Assembly (NCBI GenBank): GCA_017999915.1
Contig: JAGNKX010000003.1
Span: forward strand, 1 to 64,000
Source: Spirochaetota bacterium
GTDB taxonomy: Bacteria > Spirochaetota > UBA4802 > UBA5550
Direction: 5' to 3'
Length of the DNA stretch: 64,000 bases
In this document: piece by piece, positions 7,586-16,451 of the stretch
Numbering within the stretch: position 1 is the stretch's first letter
Layout: each line of letters opens with the position of its first letter
Notes under the pieces: generated by a model
What the model saw: the letters and a program-made list of their open reading frames with translations, nothing else
The model's database searches: none
Told to the model about the DNA's origin: nothing
Translations under genes and position numbers: made by a program

Positions 7586-7939
7586 TTATTCTCCTGCATC
7601 TTCTTCTATTTTTGTTGGACCTTTATTGGATTCGCCAATAATGATGTTATACTCTCTGCATTTTTTATCAATTAAGTCATTAATTGCTTTTTCAATAAGC
7701 ATCGGAAATGTTAGGGAGTATTTTGTTGTTTCCTGTTCTTTCTGTAATATTTTCGTTAGTGTAAGATAATTATCCATAATTGGACGTAAAACTGATTCTA
7801 TAAAGCTACCAACACTCACTTTTTCAAATCCAGCAATCTTCAAAATAGTTTTTTTCCAAAATGGATTTAAACGAAATGTTAATAAGTCAGTTTTTTTCTG
7901 ATTATCAGCGTCTTTGTTTATAACTTTTTTCTCTTTCAT
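7586..7939 (-). CDS. Small hypothetical protein, possibly ribbon-helix-helix-like
   Basis: 117 residues, with an AAGGAG box just before the ATG. Residues about 18-50 (LLTFRLNPFWKKTILKIAGFE) have a strand followed by two helices as in ribbon-helix-helix DNA-binding proteins, and the rest is helical. It is divergent from the 8049 gene across a short AT-rich intergenic region, the typical place for a local repressor of a mobile element. The family assignment is uncertain. Confidence 0.5.
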   Translation of the reverse strand: MKEKKVINKDADNQKKTDLLTFRLNPFWKKTILKIAGFEKVSVGSFIESVLRPIMDNYLTLTKILQKEQETTKYSLTFPMLIEKAINDLIDKKCREYNIIIGESNKGPTKIEEDAGE

Positions 7940-8048
7940 ATAAACTCCTTATAAAAAAATCCTTGACGATGTATAACTAATGTATTACATTTGTAAACAT
8001 AAGTTATACAATAAAAAATGTCAACAAAAAAACAGTGAAACTAATGCC

Positions 8049-8480
8049 ATGATTCTAAATTATTATTTTAGGTTTCATAACACTTATCAGAATAATAACA
8101 TTTTTGGATTCAATTTATTTGAATATACAAAAAATATAGCTGAATTGCCTAAAACAACTGATGAAGACTTTCAGTATGTTGATTTATTGATAAATAAAGA
8201 AAATTTTAAAATTCCAGGTGTTGTTATTACTAATCATAGGGGTACAGAAATCATACATGGTTATATTCCAGATAATGATTTTAAGAATTACGGACATGGT
8301 TGTATCCTTGATTCCAAGGATGCTGTAATAATAGTATTCGAAGAAAATTATTTGGAGTTGTATATAAGTAATAATAATAGACCGTATGAATTACAACTTT
8401 ATCAATTACTTGTCAACGGTGATCTTGATAATGAGATTATAAAGTTAAAAAATAATAATATAATTACTATTACATCTTAA
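8049..8480 (+). CDS. Hypothetical protein
   Basis: 143 residues from the ATG at 8049. The frame is open from 7980, but those codons lie in the divergent promoter region. No domain is recognised. The sequence is very AT-rich with Asn/Lys/Ile-biased composition, like the replication-type gene that follows 40 bp downstream. It is likely the first gene of a short operon with the putative replication protein and RNase H. Confidence 0.5.
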   Translation: MILNYYFRFHNTYQNNNIFGFNLFEYTKNIAELPKTTDEDFQYVDLLINKENFKIPGVVITNHRGTEIIHGYIPDNDFKNYGHGCILDSKDAVIIVFEENYLELYISNNNRPYELQLYQLLVNGDLDNEIIKLKNNNIITITS

Positions 8481-8522
8481 TAAGATGGAAATAGTAACAC
8501 TTTTTGCGACGAGGACTATCGA

Positions 8523-9425
8523 ATGTACGATTTAATCAAAATAAGAATGTATACTAAAGAACCAGTATATAAAAGACTACCTAACATTATAACAGAATCA
8601 GATCCGTATGGTAGGATATCATATAAAACAAATATCAATCATTTGAGTTTCAGGCAAAATGACAACGAGATTTCTATAAATGGTAGTTTCCCCAAGTATT
8701 ACTATAATACTAATGCTTGTGTATTAAACAGAGTAGATACAAAATTTATGATAGAACAATTGAGTGATTATTTATCAGTTAATATTGGTAAAGCAAATGT
8801 ATGTCAGATTGAAATAACTAATAACTTAATTATGAAATATTCTATCGGCTTATATTTGGATTCCCTGGGCAGTTTGAGGTATTTTAAATGCATGAATATG
8901 GAAAATGAAACAAAGTATTATATCAATTCATTGCAAAAAGTTACTTTCTATGATAAAACTAAAGAACTAAAAAACAAACGTAAAATAGTACCAGAGATTT
9001 ATTACGGAAGAAATGTATTGCGATATGAAATGCGAATAAAAAAGCGAATGAGCAATTATTTTAATATGAATGAGATAAAGATGGAAGATTTGTATTCATT
9101 TGAATTTTACAGTAAAGCGTTAAGTGCATGGCAAAGTACATATTTTGATATTGAAAAGGTAAAGAAGGTAAAACCAAATAATAAATACTTAACAAACGCA
9201 AAGAACTTAGAGATTTATTTGGCCGCTGAAGGTTTAAAAGCATTAGGATATAATGAAGTGCAATCTATAATTATGTTACATAAGATAGAAACTTCGAAAT
9301 CAAACCATCACAGATTGATGAAAAAATTGAAATCTATTGCTGAAACACCATTTTGTACTGAAACAAAGGACGTGATTCAGGAGTTAGATAAAAAAATTAA
9401 ATATTGTGCTGAGTCTTACATATAA
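8523..9425 (+). CDS. Putative G2P-like (gene II/X family) replication initiation protein
   Basis: 300 residues. The N-terminal start YDLIKIRMY, the central motif VTFYDKTKELK (about residue 140) and NVLRYEMRIKK (about 160) follow the pattern of the phage/plasmid replication protein family (G2P type) found in filamentous phages and small mobile elements. Such proteins nick origin DNA to start rolling-circle replication. A GAGGA box precedes the ATG. The catalytic tyrosine cannot be assigned with confidence. It implies that element B, or an element inside it, can replicate. It is followed by an RNase HI gene. Confidence 0.6.
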   Translation: MYDLIKIRMYTKEPVYKRLPNIITESDPYGRISYKTNINHLSFRQNDNEISINGSFPKYYYNTNACVLNRVDTKFMIEQLSDYLSVNIGKANVCQIEITNNLIMKYSIGLYLDSLGSLRYFKCMNMENETKYYINSLQKVTFYDKTKELKNKRKIVPEIYYGRNVLRYEMRIKKRMSNYFNMNEIKMEDLYSFEFYSKALSAWQSTYFDIEKVKKVKPNNKYLTNAKNLEIYLAAEGLKALGYNEVQSIIMLHKIETSKSNHHRLMKKLKSIAETPFCTETKDVIQELDKKIKYCAESYI

Positions 9426-9456
9426 TTTAATATCATACAATTAGGAGGATGAAGAG

Positions 9457-10155
9457 ATGATGGAAAAAAAATATTATGCGGTAGCAAAAGGGCGGAAACC
9501 AGGAATCTATAAAAAATGGTATGATGCCAAGTTGCAAGTTGATGGATATTCCGGTGCAATTTATAAGGGCTTTCCCAAATATGACTTAGCAAGGGAATGG
9601 ATTAATAGATATAGAGGCAGCAATAAAAAAGTTATACAACCAGGTGTAATGTCAGTTGAGAACATTGAAGAAGTTACGACTTCCGTTGATGGTAAAATTA
9701 TCATATATGCTGATGGCTCATGTAAGAATAATCCAGGACCTGGAGGTTATGGAATTATCCAGATTGCAAATGGAGAAGAGAAAGAGATTACAGGTGGTTA
9801 TCGATATACTACTAACAATAGAATGGAATTGATGGCAGTTATTGTTGCTCTTGAAAATATTGATAATAAAGATTTTCCAGTAATAATATATACTGATTCC
9901 CAATATGTAGTAAATAGTATAAACAAAGGGTGGGCTAAAAAATGGAAAGCAAATAATTGGATAAAAAAAGATGGAAATCCTGCTTTAAATCGTGATCTTT
10001 GGGAAAAACTACTATTGATACTAAATAATCTCGATGTTTCATTTTATTGGATAATGGGGCATGCAGGTAATCCGATAAATGAAAAATGTGATAAATTAGC
10101 CATGATGGCTGCAAGAAAGAGTGAACTACTTGAAGATGTAGGTTATGTAGGATGA
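9457..10155 (+). CDS. rnhA: Viroplasmin-domain ribonuclease HI
   Basis: 232 residues. The N-terminal 55 residues (KKYYAVAKGRKPGIYKKW...) are a caulimovirus viroplasmin/RNase H1 hybrid-binding domain. The C-terminal part (about 78-225) is RNase HI with D86 (YADGS), E124 (NRMELMAV), D147 (YTDSQYV) and D212 plus H202 (GHAGN). It cleaves RNA in RNA-DNA hybrids. An AGGAGG box precedes the ATG. Its place directly after a putative replication initiator suggests primer removal or hybrid resolution during element replication. The AT-rich composition matches its neighbours. Confidence 0.92.
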   Translation: MMEKKYYAVAKGRKPGIYKKWYDAKLQVDGYSGAIYKGFPKYDLAREWINRYRGSNKKVIQPGVMSVENIEEVTTSVDGKIIIYADGSCKNNPGPGGYGIIQIANGEEKEITGGYRYTTNNRMELMAVIVALENIDNKDFPVIIYTDSQYVVNSINKGWAKKWKANNWIKKDGNPALNRDLWEKLLLILNNLDVSFYWIMGHAGNPINEKCDKLAMMAARKSELLEDVGYVG

Positions 10156-10646
10156 TCGATAATCTTGAATTATGGACCACAATGCAATTGATATGTCATT
10201 ATTTGTCATACATCAATTATTATATTTTTTCTAATTCAATAAAAAATCAGAATTCGATGCAGAAAATACGAATGTGAAATAGAATGATAGAATTAATCTA
10301 AAAAATATATAAATATTACTGAAGGTATTGACGATTTCATTTTAAATGATTATTATATATTGTTAACGCCGATTTGATCACAGCTTGCAGGCGTTCAAAA
10401 ATATTGCTAAAGCGTGAGGCAAAACATGATACAAACAATCCTCTCCAACCATCTTCAAAGTTTTACCACATAATAACCTTTTTCTTGGTGTGTTCTTTTT
10501 GTTTATACATATCAAAGAGTAGAAATTGATTAAGTATCAGTTCTCATTCTTTGCGTCATAACATTAAGACACCTATCGCTTTAAATTGATAAATCCGGCA
10601 ATAACCGGAACAGGCGAGCTATGCAGTAAAAGGAGCATCATTCAAG
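10156..10646. other. 490-bp gap, possibly gene remnant
   Basis: No intact gene. On the minus strand a 40-codon open stretch (about 10337-10462) reads like protein (FEDGWRGLFVSCF, then FERLQAVIKSA) but has stops on both sides and no start, so it may be a decayed gene fragment. The right end contains a short ccggcaataaccgg inverted repeat at about 10593-10606 and the ribosome binding site of the next gene. Confidence 0.35.
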
Positions 10647-11156
10647 ATGAGCATATTGAATGGCAAAGTAATATTATTTCATAATGAACGTCATGTGATC
10701 GTAATAAAGCATTCACTCAATAGTTTTGAAGAAAAAGTGCTTAATATTGAGATGGCAGATATTGATAAAGCCCTTCGTGAAGGCATCGATATCATTCTCG
10801 ATGTCTTTAAAGATTCCAAGGGACACTTTATCATTATTTCCAAATCAAAGAAATTCGGCATTCAACTCGATTGGCGGAGAGACACATTCAACACCGAAGA
10901 TAGGCGCAATCATGGTTATACCGCAACAACGCTTGATTCCGAAACGCAGAAGGAAGTGTATCGCCATGATACAAAGATATTCGTTGAAGACTTTGAAAAG
11001 CATGGAATCGCACAGTGGTTTGAAACCACTGACATAGATAAGATGATCGAGCAAACGGGATACTACGCAATCGAGATAAGCGAATGCCCTGGCTATAAGC
11101 GCTACATCAAGGAAGGAAAATTGTACGCAAACTTTGAGATCATTGAAGTGGAATAG
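10647..11156 (+). CDS. Hypothetical protein, first gene of the 10.6-14.7 kb block
   Basis: 169 residues, with an AAGGAG box upstream. Mixed alpha/beta, no domain recognised and no signal peptide. The last 14 residues (EGKLYANFEIIEVE) and stop are encoded by a 45-bp segment repeated with one mismatch at 11871-11915, after the next gene. This suggests that a second copy of this gene, or of its tail, once existed. It is followed within 11 bp by the 11167 gene on the same strand. Confidence 0.6.
   Translation: MSILNGKVILFHNERHVIVIKHSLNSFEEKVLNIEMADIDKALREGIDIILDVFKDSKGHFIIISKSKKFGIQLDWRRDTFNTEDRRNHGYTATTLDSETQKEVYRHDTKIFVEDFEKHGIAQWFETTDIDKMIEQTGYYAIEISECPGYKRYIKEGKLYANFEIIEVE
11111..11155 (+). 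repeat. 45-bp direct repeat, copy 1 (gene tail)
   Basis: The 45 bp encoding the C-terminus of the 10647 gene reappear at 11871-11915 with a single difference, exactly 760 bp downstream. The second copy begins at the last base of the stop codon of the intervening gene. A weaker 17-bp version of its end lies at about 12704-12720 after the following gene. The pattern marks past tandem duplication or cassette insertion. Confidence 0.85.
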
Positions 11157-11166
11157 GAGATTAGAT

Positions 11167-11871
11167 ATGAAAAGAACTATATCGCTATATAATCCTCAAT
11201 CCTATCAACAGCAAGTCTCTAAAAAATATCGTGGGTCATATACAAAGCGTATGTACAACGAACACCAACAATATTGCGAAGATAAGTACATTGTTCCCGA
11301 ATATTCTGAATCAGTCATATTCAGGCAATTCAATGAAGATTCGTTATCACGAATATGGCAACATGGACAAAAGGGATTTATCCTTGTATCGGCATTTCGG
11401 GGAGAGAATTCATTGGAAGAAAATTTAAAACGCCATGATAAACTGAAGGATATTGTTCAAAAAAGATTAGGAGGCTTTTCAGTGCTGGATGGCGTATGGA
11501 TAGAAAACAGGGGAAAACCAGATGAAAAGCGTGTGTCTGAACTTTCATTGTTCATACCATATAATCAAAAAATGTCACCCGATGAATTTGTTGATTTCGC
11601 GGAAGAATTAAGAACCAAATTCGAACCCAATCAAGATGCTGTTGTTGTGCGTGATCCATCGAAGGAATTCTCTCATTTGATGATAATAAAAAAAGATGGA
11701 AGTGTTGAAATCCAAAAGGGAATATTTCTGCCTGATCAAGTCGCAGAGGCGTATTCACGATTCAAAACAGGCAATCATGCGGGAAGAACATTTGTGTTTG
11801 AGGGATTTGAAGTTCCTGGAAGCATGTTTTCGTACTATTTCATGAGAACACAAGGACATATTATTTTATAG
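11167..11871 (+). CDS. Paralog family protein (DUF3293-like pattern), copy 1
   Basis: 234 residues from the ATG at 11167, chosen for the AGGAG box directly upstream. The core shows SAFRGENSLEENLKRHDKL, then a VDG-like segment with VWIENRGK, then FEPNQDAVVVRD, and near the end AGRTFVFEG. The same order of motifs occurs in the 13328 product (SAFRNDKDKNQNMKRH, VFIENKGQ, FNQDAVII, SGRTFIFEG), so the two are clear paralogs. The layout of a T/S-A-x-N segment, an EN-x-x-R helix and a Q-D/N-A-V strand recalls DUF3293. That link is tentative and the function is unknown. Confidence 0.65.
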   Translation: MKRTISLYNPQSYQQQVSKKYRGSYTKRMYNEHQQYCEDKYIVPEYSESVIFRQFNEDSLSRIWQHGQKGFILVSAFRGENSLEENLKRHDKLKDIVQKRLGGFSVLDGVWIENRGKPDEKRVSELSLFIPYNQKMSPDEFVDFAEELRTKFEPNQDAVVVRDPSKEFSHLMIIKKDGSVEIQKGIFLPDQVAEAYSRFKTGNHAGRTFVFEGFEVPGSMFSYYFMRTQGHIIL

Positions 11872-11915
11872 GAAGGAAAACTGTACGCAAACTTTGAGAT
11901 CATTGAAGTGGAATA
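11871..11915 (+). repeat. 45-bp direct repeat, copy 2
   Basis: Second copy of the 11111-11155 repeat, beginning on the stop codon of the 11167 gene. In frame it still encodes the EGKLYANFEIIEVE tail and stop but has no gene body in front, so it is a scar. The next gene starts a few bases further on. Confidence 0.85.
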
Positions 11916-11927
11916 ATGGAGAACACC

Positions 11928-12704
11928 ATGAAAGAATTTAAAGATTATATTGAAAAAGCACAAAACGAATCCAATGAAGAACAACCCTATCTTGAAAGTG
12001 GTCGTGCGCGTATGCTTCAGGTATTGAACGGAGTTGCGCCTAAAATATTCACCTTGGGTATCATAACCGCAGAGAATCCAATGGGAATGGCATTATCAAA
12101 AGAGGAAAATGAAAATCGAAATGAAGAATTATATAGTATGTTGCGTAGCGGATTCTTTGGAGTTAAACAGCATAAAGGAATGTATGGAAATCTCGAAAAT
12201 CCATTCATGATATATAATATAACATTTGGTATATTGATTAAATACGCCAAAGAATACCATCAGGAGCAATTCATCTTTGGAGAAAAGCATTATAATAAAG
12301 AAAATCTGCCATATATGAAATTCTCTTTATATGAACAAGGACATCATATGGCAAACGGAAAGAAAATCGGAGATAACAAATTTAAAGTTATTTCAGAACG
12401 ATATTTTTACAGGGATGAAAAAAACGCCAAAGACTATTATTCCGAATACAAAGGAAAGAAATTTGTTATACCGTTTTACGATAGTGATAATGGCTTCATA
12501 CACGCTAAACGAATACATGGAAAATTTGGAAGATTATCATATGCTGAAGATGAATTGGATAACGAATTTCAAAAATATTGCGCGGAGGAAATTAATTATC
12601 TAATAGAAGATTCACTAAGAACTGTTGGATATACCTCATATAGCAAACGGGGGCAGATCAAAAATAAACTGGATGCTTTCCTGAAATTGTTAGATGAGAG
12701 ATAG
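11928..12704 (+). CDS. Paralog family protein (DUF3293-like pattern), divergent copy
   Basis: 258 residues from the ATG at 11928, preferred over 11916 because a GGAG box is then correctly spaced. It begins MKEFKDYIEKAQ, like the MSRFKKYF and MSRFKEYL starts of the paralogs at 13328 and 14091. The motif GIITAENPMGMALSKEENENR corresponds to the T-A-x-N-P and EN-x-x-RN pattern of DUF3293-type proteins. The rest diverges (HHMANGKK, KFVIPFYD). Function unknown. It is probably an older duplicate of the same family. Confidence 0.55.
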   Translation: MKEFKDYIEKAQNESNEEQPYLESGRARMLQVLNGVAPKIFTLGIITAENPMGMALSKEENENRNEELYSMLRSGFFGVKQHKGMYGNLENPFMIYNITFGILIKYAKEYHQEQFIFGEKHYNKENLPYMKFSLYEQGHHMANGKKIGDNKFKVISERYFYRDEKNAKDYYSEYKGKKFVIPFYDSDNGFIHAKRIHGKFGRLSYAEDELDNEFQKYCAEEINYLIEDSLRTVGYTSYSKRGQIKNKLDAFLKLLDER

Positions 12705-12727
12705 TTGAAGTGGAGTAGGAGGAGAAA

Positions 12728-12919
12728 ATGAAAACCAAAAAACAAAAAGAAGTATTAAATCGCATCTATAAACGATGGGAAAAAGTTGCAGAGAATCCTC
12801 CCAACTCTGATGGCGATGTATATTTTATTGTGGAGAGTGATTTCGGACTTCATGGCGGAAGAGTTCTTCCAAACGGAAAACAATATTGGACAAATAAAGA
12901 ATATCAACGGAAGAAATAA
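12728..12919 (+). CDS. Small hypothetical protein
   Basis: 63 residues, with a strong AGGAGG-type box before the ATG. A basic N-terminal helix (KKQKEVLNRIYKRWEKV) is followed by a short beta region containing HGGRVLPNGKQYW. No family is recognised. It is on the same strand and closely spaced within the block of unknown genes. Confidence 0.55.
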   Translation: MKTKKQKEVLNRIYKRWEKVAENPPNSDGDVYFIVESDFGLHGGRVLPNGKQYWTNKEYQRKK

Positions 12920-13014
12920 TAATAGGATAACTATTATAGCCAGTATGGAGTTTGTAAATTAAACGAATCGAAAATAGTCAATATTTTTTGAAGAAGACTA
13001 CTGAGATAAACAAT

Positions 13015-13275
13015 ATGTCATCAAAAAAAGCAAATCATCTACAGCAAGAAATTAGAAATATATTTCATGATGTAAAGTTTAATAAAGGCCAGATAGTTTT
13101 TAAAGAATCATCAATAAAATCAGAGGAGCAATTAGTGTTGTCTAAGGAAATTAACCGGCAAATAGCTTGTTATCTTATGCATGGTTATGAAGGCGGATAT
13201 GCCAATTACATGTCCAAGGAAAGAATCAAAATGCTTATTAGAAATTATATTGATGTTAGAAGTAGAATAAAATGA
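13015..13275 (+). CDS. Small hypothetical protein
   Basis: 86 residues from the ATG at 13015. The frame can be read from a TTG at 12988 but lacks a better start there. Basic and helical, no recognised motif. It ends about 50 bp before the next paralog-family gene. Confidence 0.45.
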   Translation: MSSKKANHLQQEIRNIFHDVKFNKGQIVFKESSIKSEEQLVLSKEINRQIACYLMHGYEGGYANYMSKERIKMLIRNYIDVRSRIK

Positions 13276-13327
13276 ATATGTTTAAAAAATATTCAGAAAA
13301 AGATGAATTTAAATAGGAGGAAATATC

Positions 13328-14065
13328 ATGTCGAGATTTAAAAAGTATTTTAAAAAAACACAAATCGATATGAGAAACAATACAATTCAATTGGGATCAC
13401 CCGAATATCTTCAAACTCATACCACGAAGCGTATTCTCAATGAAGAATGGGCATTCAATACCACAATGTCGAGAATGATGAGTTATGTTAATGAAAATGG
13501 ATTATGTTTACTATCGGCGTTTCGTAATGACAAAGACAAAAATCAAAATATGAAACGTCATGTTATGATGAAGGAGCAATTCAGAAGGAAAAACGTGAAA
13601 GTTGTTGAAGTGGACGGAGTGTTTATTGAAAACAAAGGACAAGCCTCTGAAAAACACGTAGAGGAATTGTTTCTCGCTGCACCATTCTTCCCTGAAAATT
13701 GGAGCGATGAATATTCCGAAGAGGATAAAAACATTGCCGGAAGACTCATTTCAAATATATCCTTCGCGTCAACAAAAGACATGACTCCATTTGATAAATT
13801 CGTAAATTTCTGCATGAAGATAGGAGGCATTTTCAATCAAGACGCTGTTATTATCGCAAAACCTGGAGATGGCGTGTATCTGCAATATCGCACAGGAAAT
13901 ATTGAAAAAATCGGAACACACGCGACACCCGATAAGATAGGCGAGGCATACACGAGGCTGCGATATGGGATCGATTCAGGACGTACTTTTATCTTCGAGG
14001 GAACAAGATCGCCTCATAATCATATTGATGCTTACCGTTTGCAAGCCGAAGGGATATTGTTTTGA
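13328..14065 (+). CDS. Paralog family protein (DUF3293-like pattern), copy 2
   Basis: 245 residues, with an AGGAGG box upstream. It begins MSRFKKYFKKTQ and contains LLSAFRNDKDKNQNMKRH, VDGVFIENKGQ, IFNQDAVIIAK and SGRTFIFEG in the same order as the 11167 product. The short basic-aromatic N-terminus is shared by three family members here and resembles the start of many T4-like phage virion proteins. That could mean a phage origin or a targeting peptide. The function is unknown. Confidence 0.65.
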   Translation: MSRFKKYFKKTQIDMRNNTIQLGSPEYLQTHTTKRILNEEWAFNTTMSRMMSYVNENGLCLLSAFRNDKDKNQNMKRHVMMKEQFRRKNVKVVEVDGVFIENKGQASEKHVEELFLAAPFFPENWSDEYSEEDKNIAGRLISNISFASTKDMTPFDKFVNFCMKIGGIFNQDAVIIAKPGDGVYLQYRTGNIEKIGTHATPDKIGEAYTRLRYGIDSGRTFIFEGTRSPHNHIDAYRLQAEGILF

Positions 14066-14090
14066 GATAAATATGAAGGAAAATAAATTC

Positions 14091-14699
14091 ATGTCAAGAT
14101 TTAAAGAATATTTAAGAAAATTAGGATTCATAGAATATAATGAATCTTCATTATCAAGAATATTAGTTCACAAAATATTCGAACACGATACCGGAACAAT
14201 TACGGCATACAGAAACGAATATACTCATAAAGAAAATCAGCAACGAACTAAATCGCTGAAATTGAAATTATTGTCACTCAATTACCAGATCACCAGTGTT
14301 AAAGGATCATTTATTGAAAACTACAATAAACCTGGAGCAAAGGAAGTAGGCGAACATGTATTTTTTGTATGCGATTGGAAGAATAATAAACAACTCGAAA
14401 AACAACTTGTTGAATTAGGCGAGGAGTTTGAACAGGATTCCGTTTTGTATATACCGAAAGGAGGAAAAACATCTTTCCTTATTGGGACTAAAGAAGATGT
14501 TTTTCCTGGCTATCATGTGAAAAATGAATATCCCATAATAAAACTCGGCAAAGAAAATGAAATTATGACGCGAGTTAAAGGCAGACCATTCTTTTTTACG
14601 GAAGAGATAATCGGGGAATATGTTTGTGCCAACAACACATCACGTGGCTATCATAGTGTTGAGGCACGAAAGCATTGGAGCAAACTCGAAATTAGATAA
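14091..14699 (+). CDS. Paralog family protein (DUF3293-like pattern), copy 3
   Basis: 202 residues from the ATG at 14091, with a GAAGGA box upstream. The frame is open further upstream but overlaps the preceding paralog. It begins MSRFKEYLRKLG and shows TAYRNEYTHKENQQRTKSL, VKGSFIENYNKPG, FEQDSVLYIPKGG and KGRPFFFTEE, the same motif order as the other paralogs but more divergent. It is unclear whether the three copies form one complex or are successive duplications. Confidence 0.65.
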   Translation: MSRFKEYLRKLGFIEYNESSLSRILVHKIFEHDTGTITAYRNEYTHKENQQRTKSLKLKLLSLNYQITSVKGSFIENYNKPGAKEVGEHVFFVCDWKNNKQLEKQLVELGEEFEQDSVLYIPKGGKTSFLIGTKEDVFPGYHVKNEYPIIKLGKENEIMTRVKGRPFFFTEEIIGEYVCANNTSRGYHSVEARKHWSKLEIR

Positions 14700-14746
14700 G
14701 GAAAAAATTAAAATAACAAAACAAAAAAATATAATAGGAGTGAGTC

Positions 14747-14965
14747 ATGAACATTAATCGGACAAAATATATTGAAGACTAAAAATATCGTATCGAAATT
14801 AATACAGCGAATTTAATACGTTGCGAACCGCAGTTTGCAATGTCAAAATCAAAGGGAAGATTTCGCATTAAAGAATTAAAACGTCAGGGATATGATTTCA
14901 CATTATTTGAAATTGGAAGCGAAGGGCAATTGTCCCCTGCAAGAAGAAATAGTAACTATACATAA
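14747..14965 (+). pseudogene. Small gene interrupted by an in-frame stop
   Basis: A good ribosome binding site (ATAGGAG) precedes the ATG at 14747. Only 11 codons follow before a TAA at 14780-14782. The same frame then stays open and protein-like for about 60 further codons (KYRIEINTANLIRCEPQ, then KGRFRIKELKRQGYDF) to 14965. This looks like a single nonsense mutation in a 72-residue gene. Alternatives are a leader peptide plus a short unrelated frame, or a sequencing error. Confidence 0.4.
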
Positions 14966-15033
14966 ATATTATATAAAATGCCATTTCAAGGTGTGTTTAG
15001 ATCAAATAATAAGTTTAAGTAGGAGGAAAATGT

Positions 15034-16425
15034 ATGAAAAAGTTTATCACAATCGTTCTCGGCATCGTTCTTCTTTTTGGATGCAACGATAAGAAGAAGT
15101 TGAATGACAACCTGGCTATATTGGCTTTGCTTAGTGTGCTTTCCAATCCAACGTCCAATTACAAAGTGTATACGGATATTTCTTTCAGCAAAGTTGGGAA
15201 TGCAGTTGCAGTTCCAAACCCCACTGCAAAATCAAGCAAGATGTCCATCGGCAATTCTGTACTTCCTTCAAGGGATGTAACAGATGGATTAACAAACACG
15301 ATTTACATTATGGGAATCAGAGAAGGGGCGGGAACCATAATGCAAGAAATCAAGTATGTTAACAATGAAAAAACTGTAAGAACCTTGATTTTCAATTATG
15401 GGGAAACCAAAGATTATTATTCTGGACTCTACGAATTAACAAATATTCCGCCTTACTCAATTCCAACCGTTATTGAAAAGGAAGGAAAAAAATATCTTCT
15501 GTTTTATTCTATTACAGTACCGTATACTCTCGAAAACAGAATAGAATATGAAAGAATGTTTGAAGAAGAGCGAGAAAAGTTATTTCACTTCAACATGTGG
15601 GAATTGGAATCCGAAACGGAAACAACAGTACAATATAAGCTGATAACAACTTGGGATTTCAGCGCGATTGAAAATTATCTTGTGACTCTTAAAACAACGT
15701 ATGGCAATTCCATAAGAGATGCATTAGTCTCTTCCCTTGATTACAATCCCGCAAGAAACACGCTGTATTTTGGAATACGTTATTTCCGAAGATATACTGT
15801 CGGAGGCGCGGGAAAAGATGAAGACGCTTTTTTTACGTCGAAACTTGACGGAACGACATTTTCAACCCCGACAAAGATAACCGGAGTAATTGATCCTCTT
15901 AATGGAATACATTACACGGATGGAATAACTCGTAATATCGAAGACTCAAAAATAAAGTATGGCACATCTTGTTTATCGGGACTTCATCTTTCCAATGACG
16001 GAACAAAGGCATATTTCACAGTATTGGGAGAAATGTGCGACCGTGATTATGTGAAAGTAAATGATGTATATTATTTCGATACGACCGATCCCCATTACTA
16101 CTATTATCCCTATGTAGTTGTTGCGGATGTCGATGTGGATGGAAATATCACGAATCTTCAAAGAATGCCATCCGAAGTAAATGATAAAAACGCTAATTCT
16201 CTGACTGATATATCAAACGATGGAGCATATATCTATGTTGGGAAAATGGATATGTCAACCTGTAGCGTTATAGATGATTATGAAGGAATGGCTCCGTATG
16301 AGATTATGTATGGATTGAATGCAGTACCATTGAACAGTAACACATATTGGACAGGAAGTATTTGTATTTATAAGTACAACGGAACAAAATGGGAGATTGC
16401 AGATACGATAAGCCCCGTTCAATAA
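15034..16425 (+). CDS. Putative lipoprotein with beta-propeller-like repeats
   Basis: 463 residues, with an AGGAGG box upstream. It has a lipoprotein signal peptide (MKKFITIVLGIVLLFGC, lipobox LFGC, Cys17), followed by a Lys/Asn/Asp stretch and a hydrophobic run. That style is common in spirochaete lipoproteins. The body is beta-rich with repeats such as LHLSNDGTKAYFTV and ISNDGAYIYVGKMD, typical of WD40/PD40-like propellers. It is probably exposed at the cell envelope. It stands alone between unknown genes and is followed by a strong hairpin terminator. Confidence 0.75.
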   Translation: MKKFITIVLGIVLLFGCNDKKKLNDNLAILALLSVLSNPTSNYKVYTDISFSKVGNAVAVPNPTAKSSKMSIGNSVLPSRDVTDGLTNTIYIMGIREGAGTIMQEIKYVNNEKTVRTLIFNYGETKDYYSGLYELTNIPPYSIPTVIEKEGKKYLLFYSITVPYTLENRIEYERMFEEEREKLFHFNMWELESETETTVQYKLITTWDFSAIENYLVTLKTTYGNSIRDALVSSLDYNPARNTLYFGIRYFRRYTVGGAGKDEDAFFTSKLDGTTFSTPTKITGVIDPLNGIHYTDGITRNIEDSKIKYGTSCLSGLHLSNDGTKAYFTVLGEMCDRDYVKVNDVYYFDTTDPHYYYYPYVVVADVDVDGNITNLQRMPSEVNDKNANSLTDISNDGAYIYVGKMDMSTCSVIDDYEGMAPYEIMYGLNAVPLNSNTYWTGSICIYKYNGTKWEIADTISPVQ

Positions 16426-16451
16426 ATTTAAAAAGAGTATTTTCTCAATAA

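Noticed and set aside
10337-10462. Minus-strand 40-codon open stretch as a gene
   Set aside because: Stops on both sides, no start codon and no ribosome binding site. At best a fragment.
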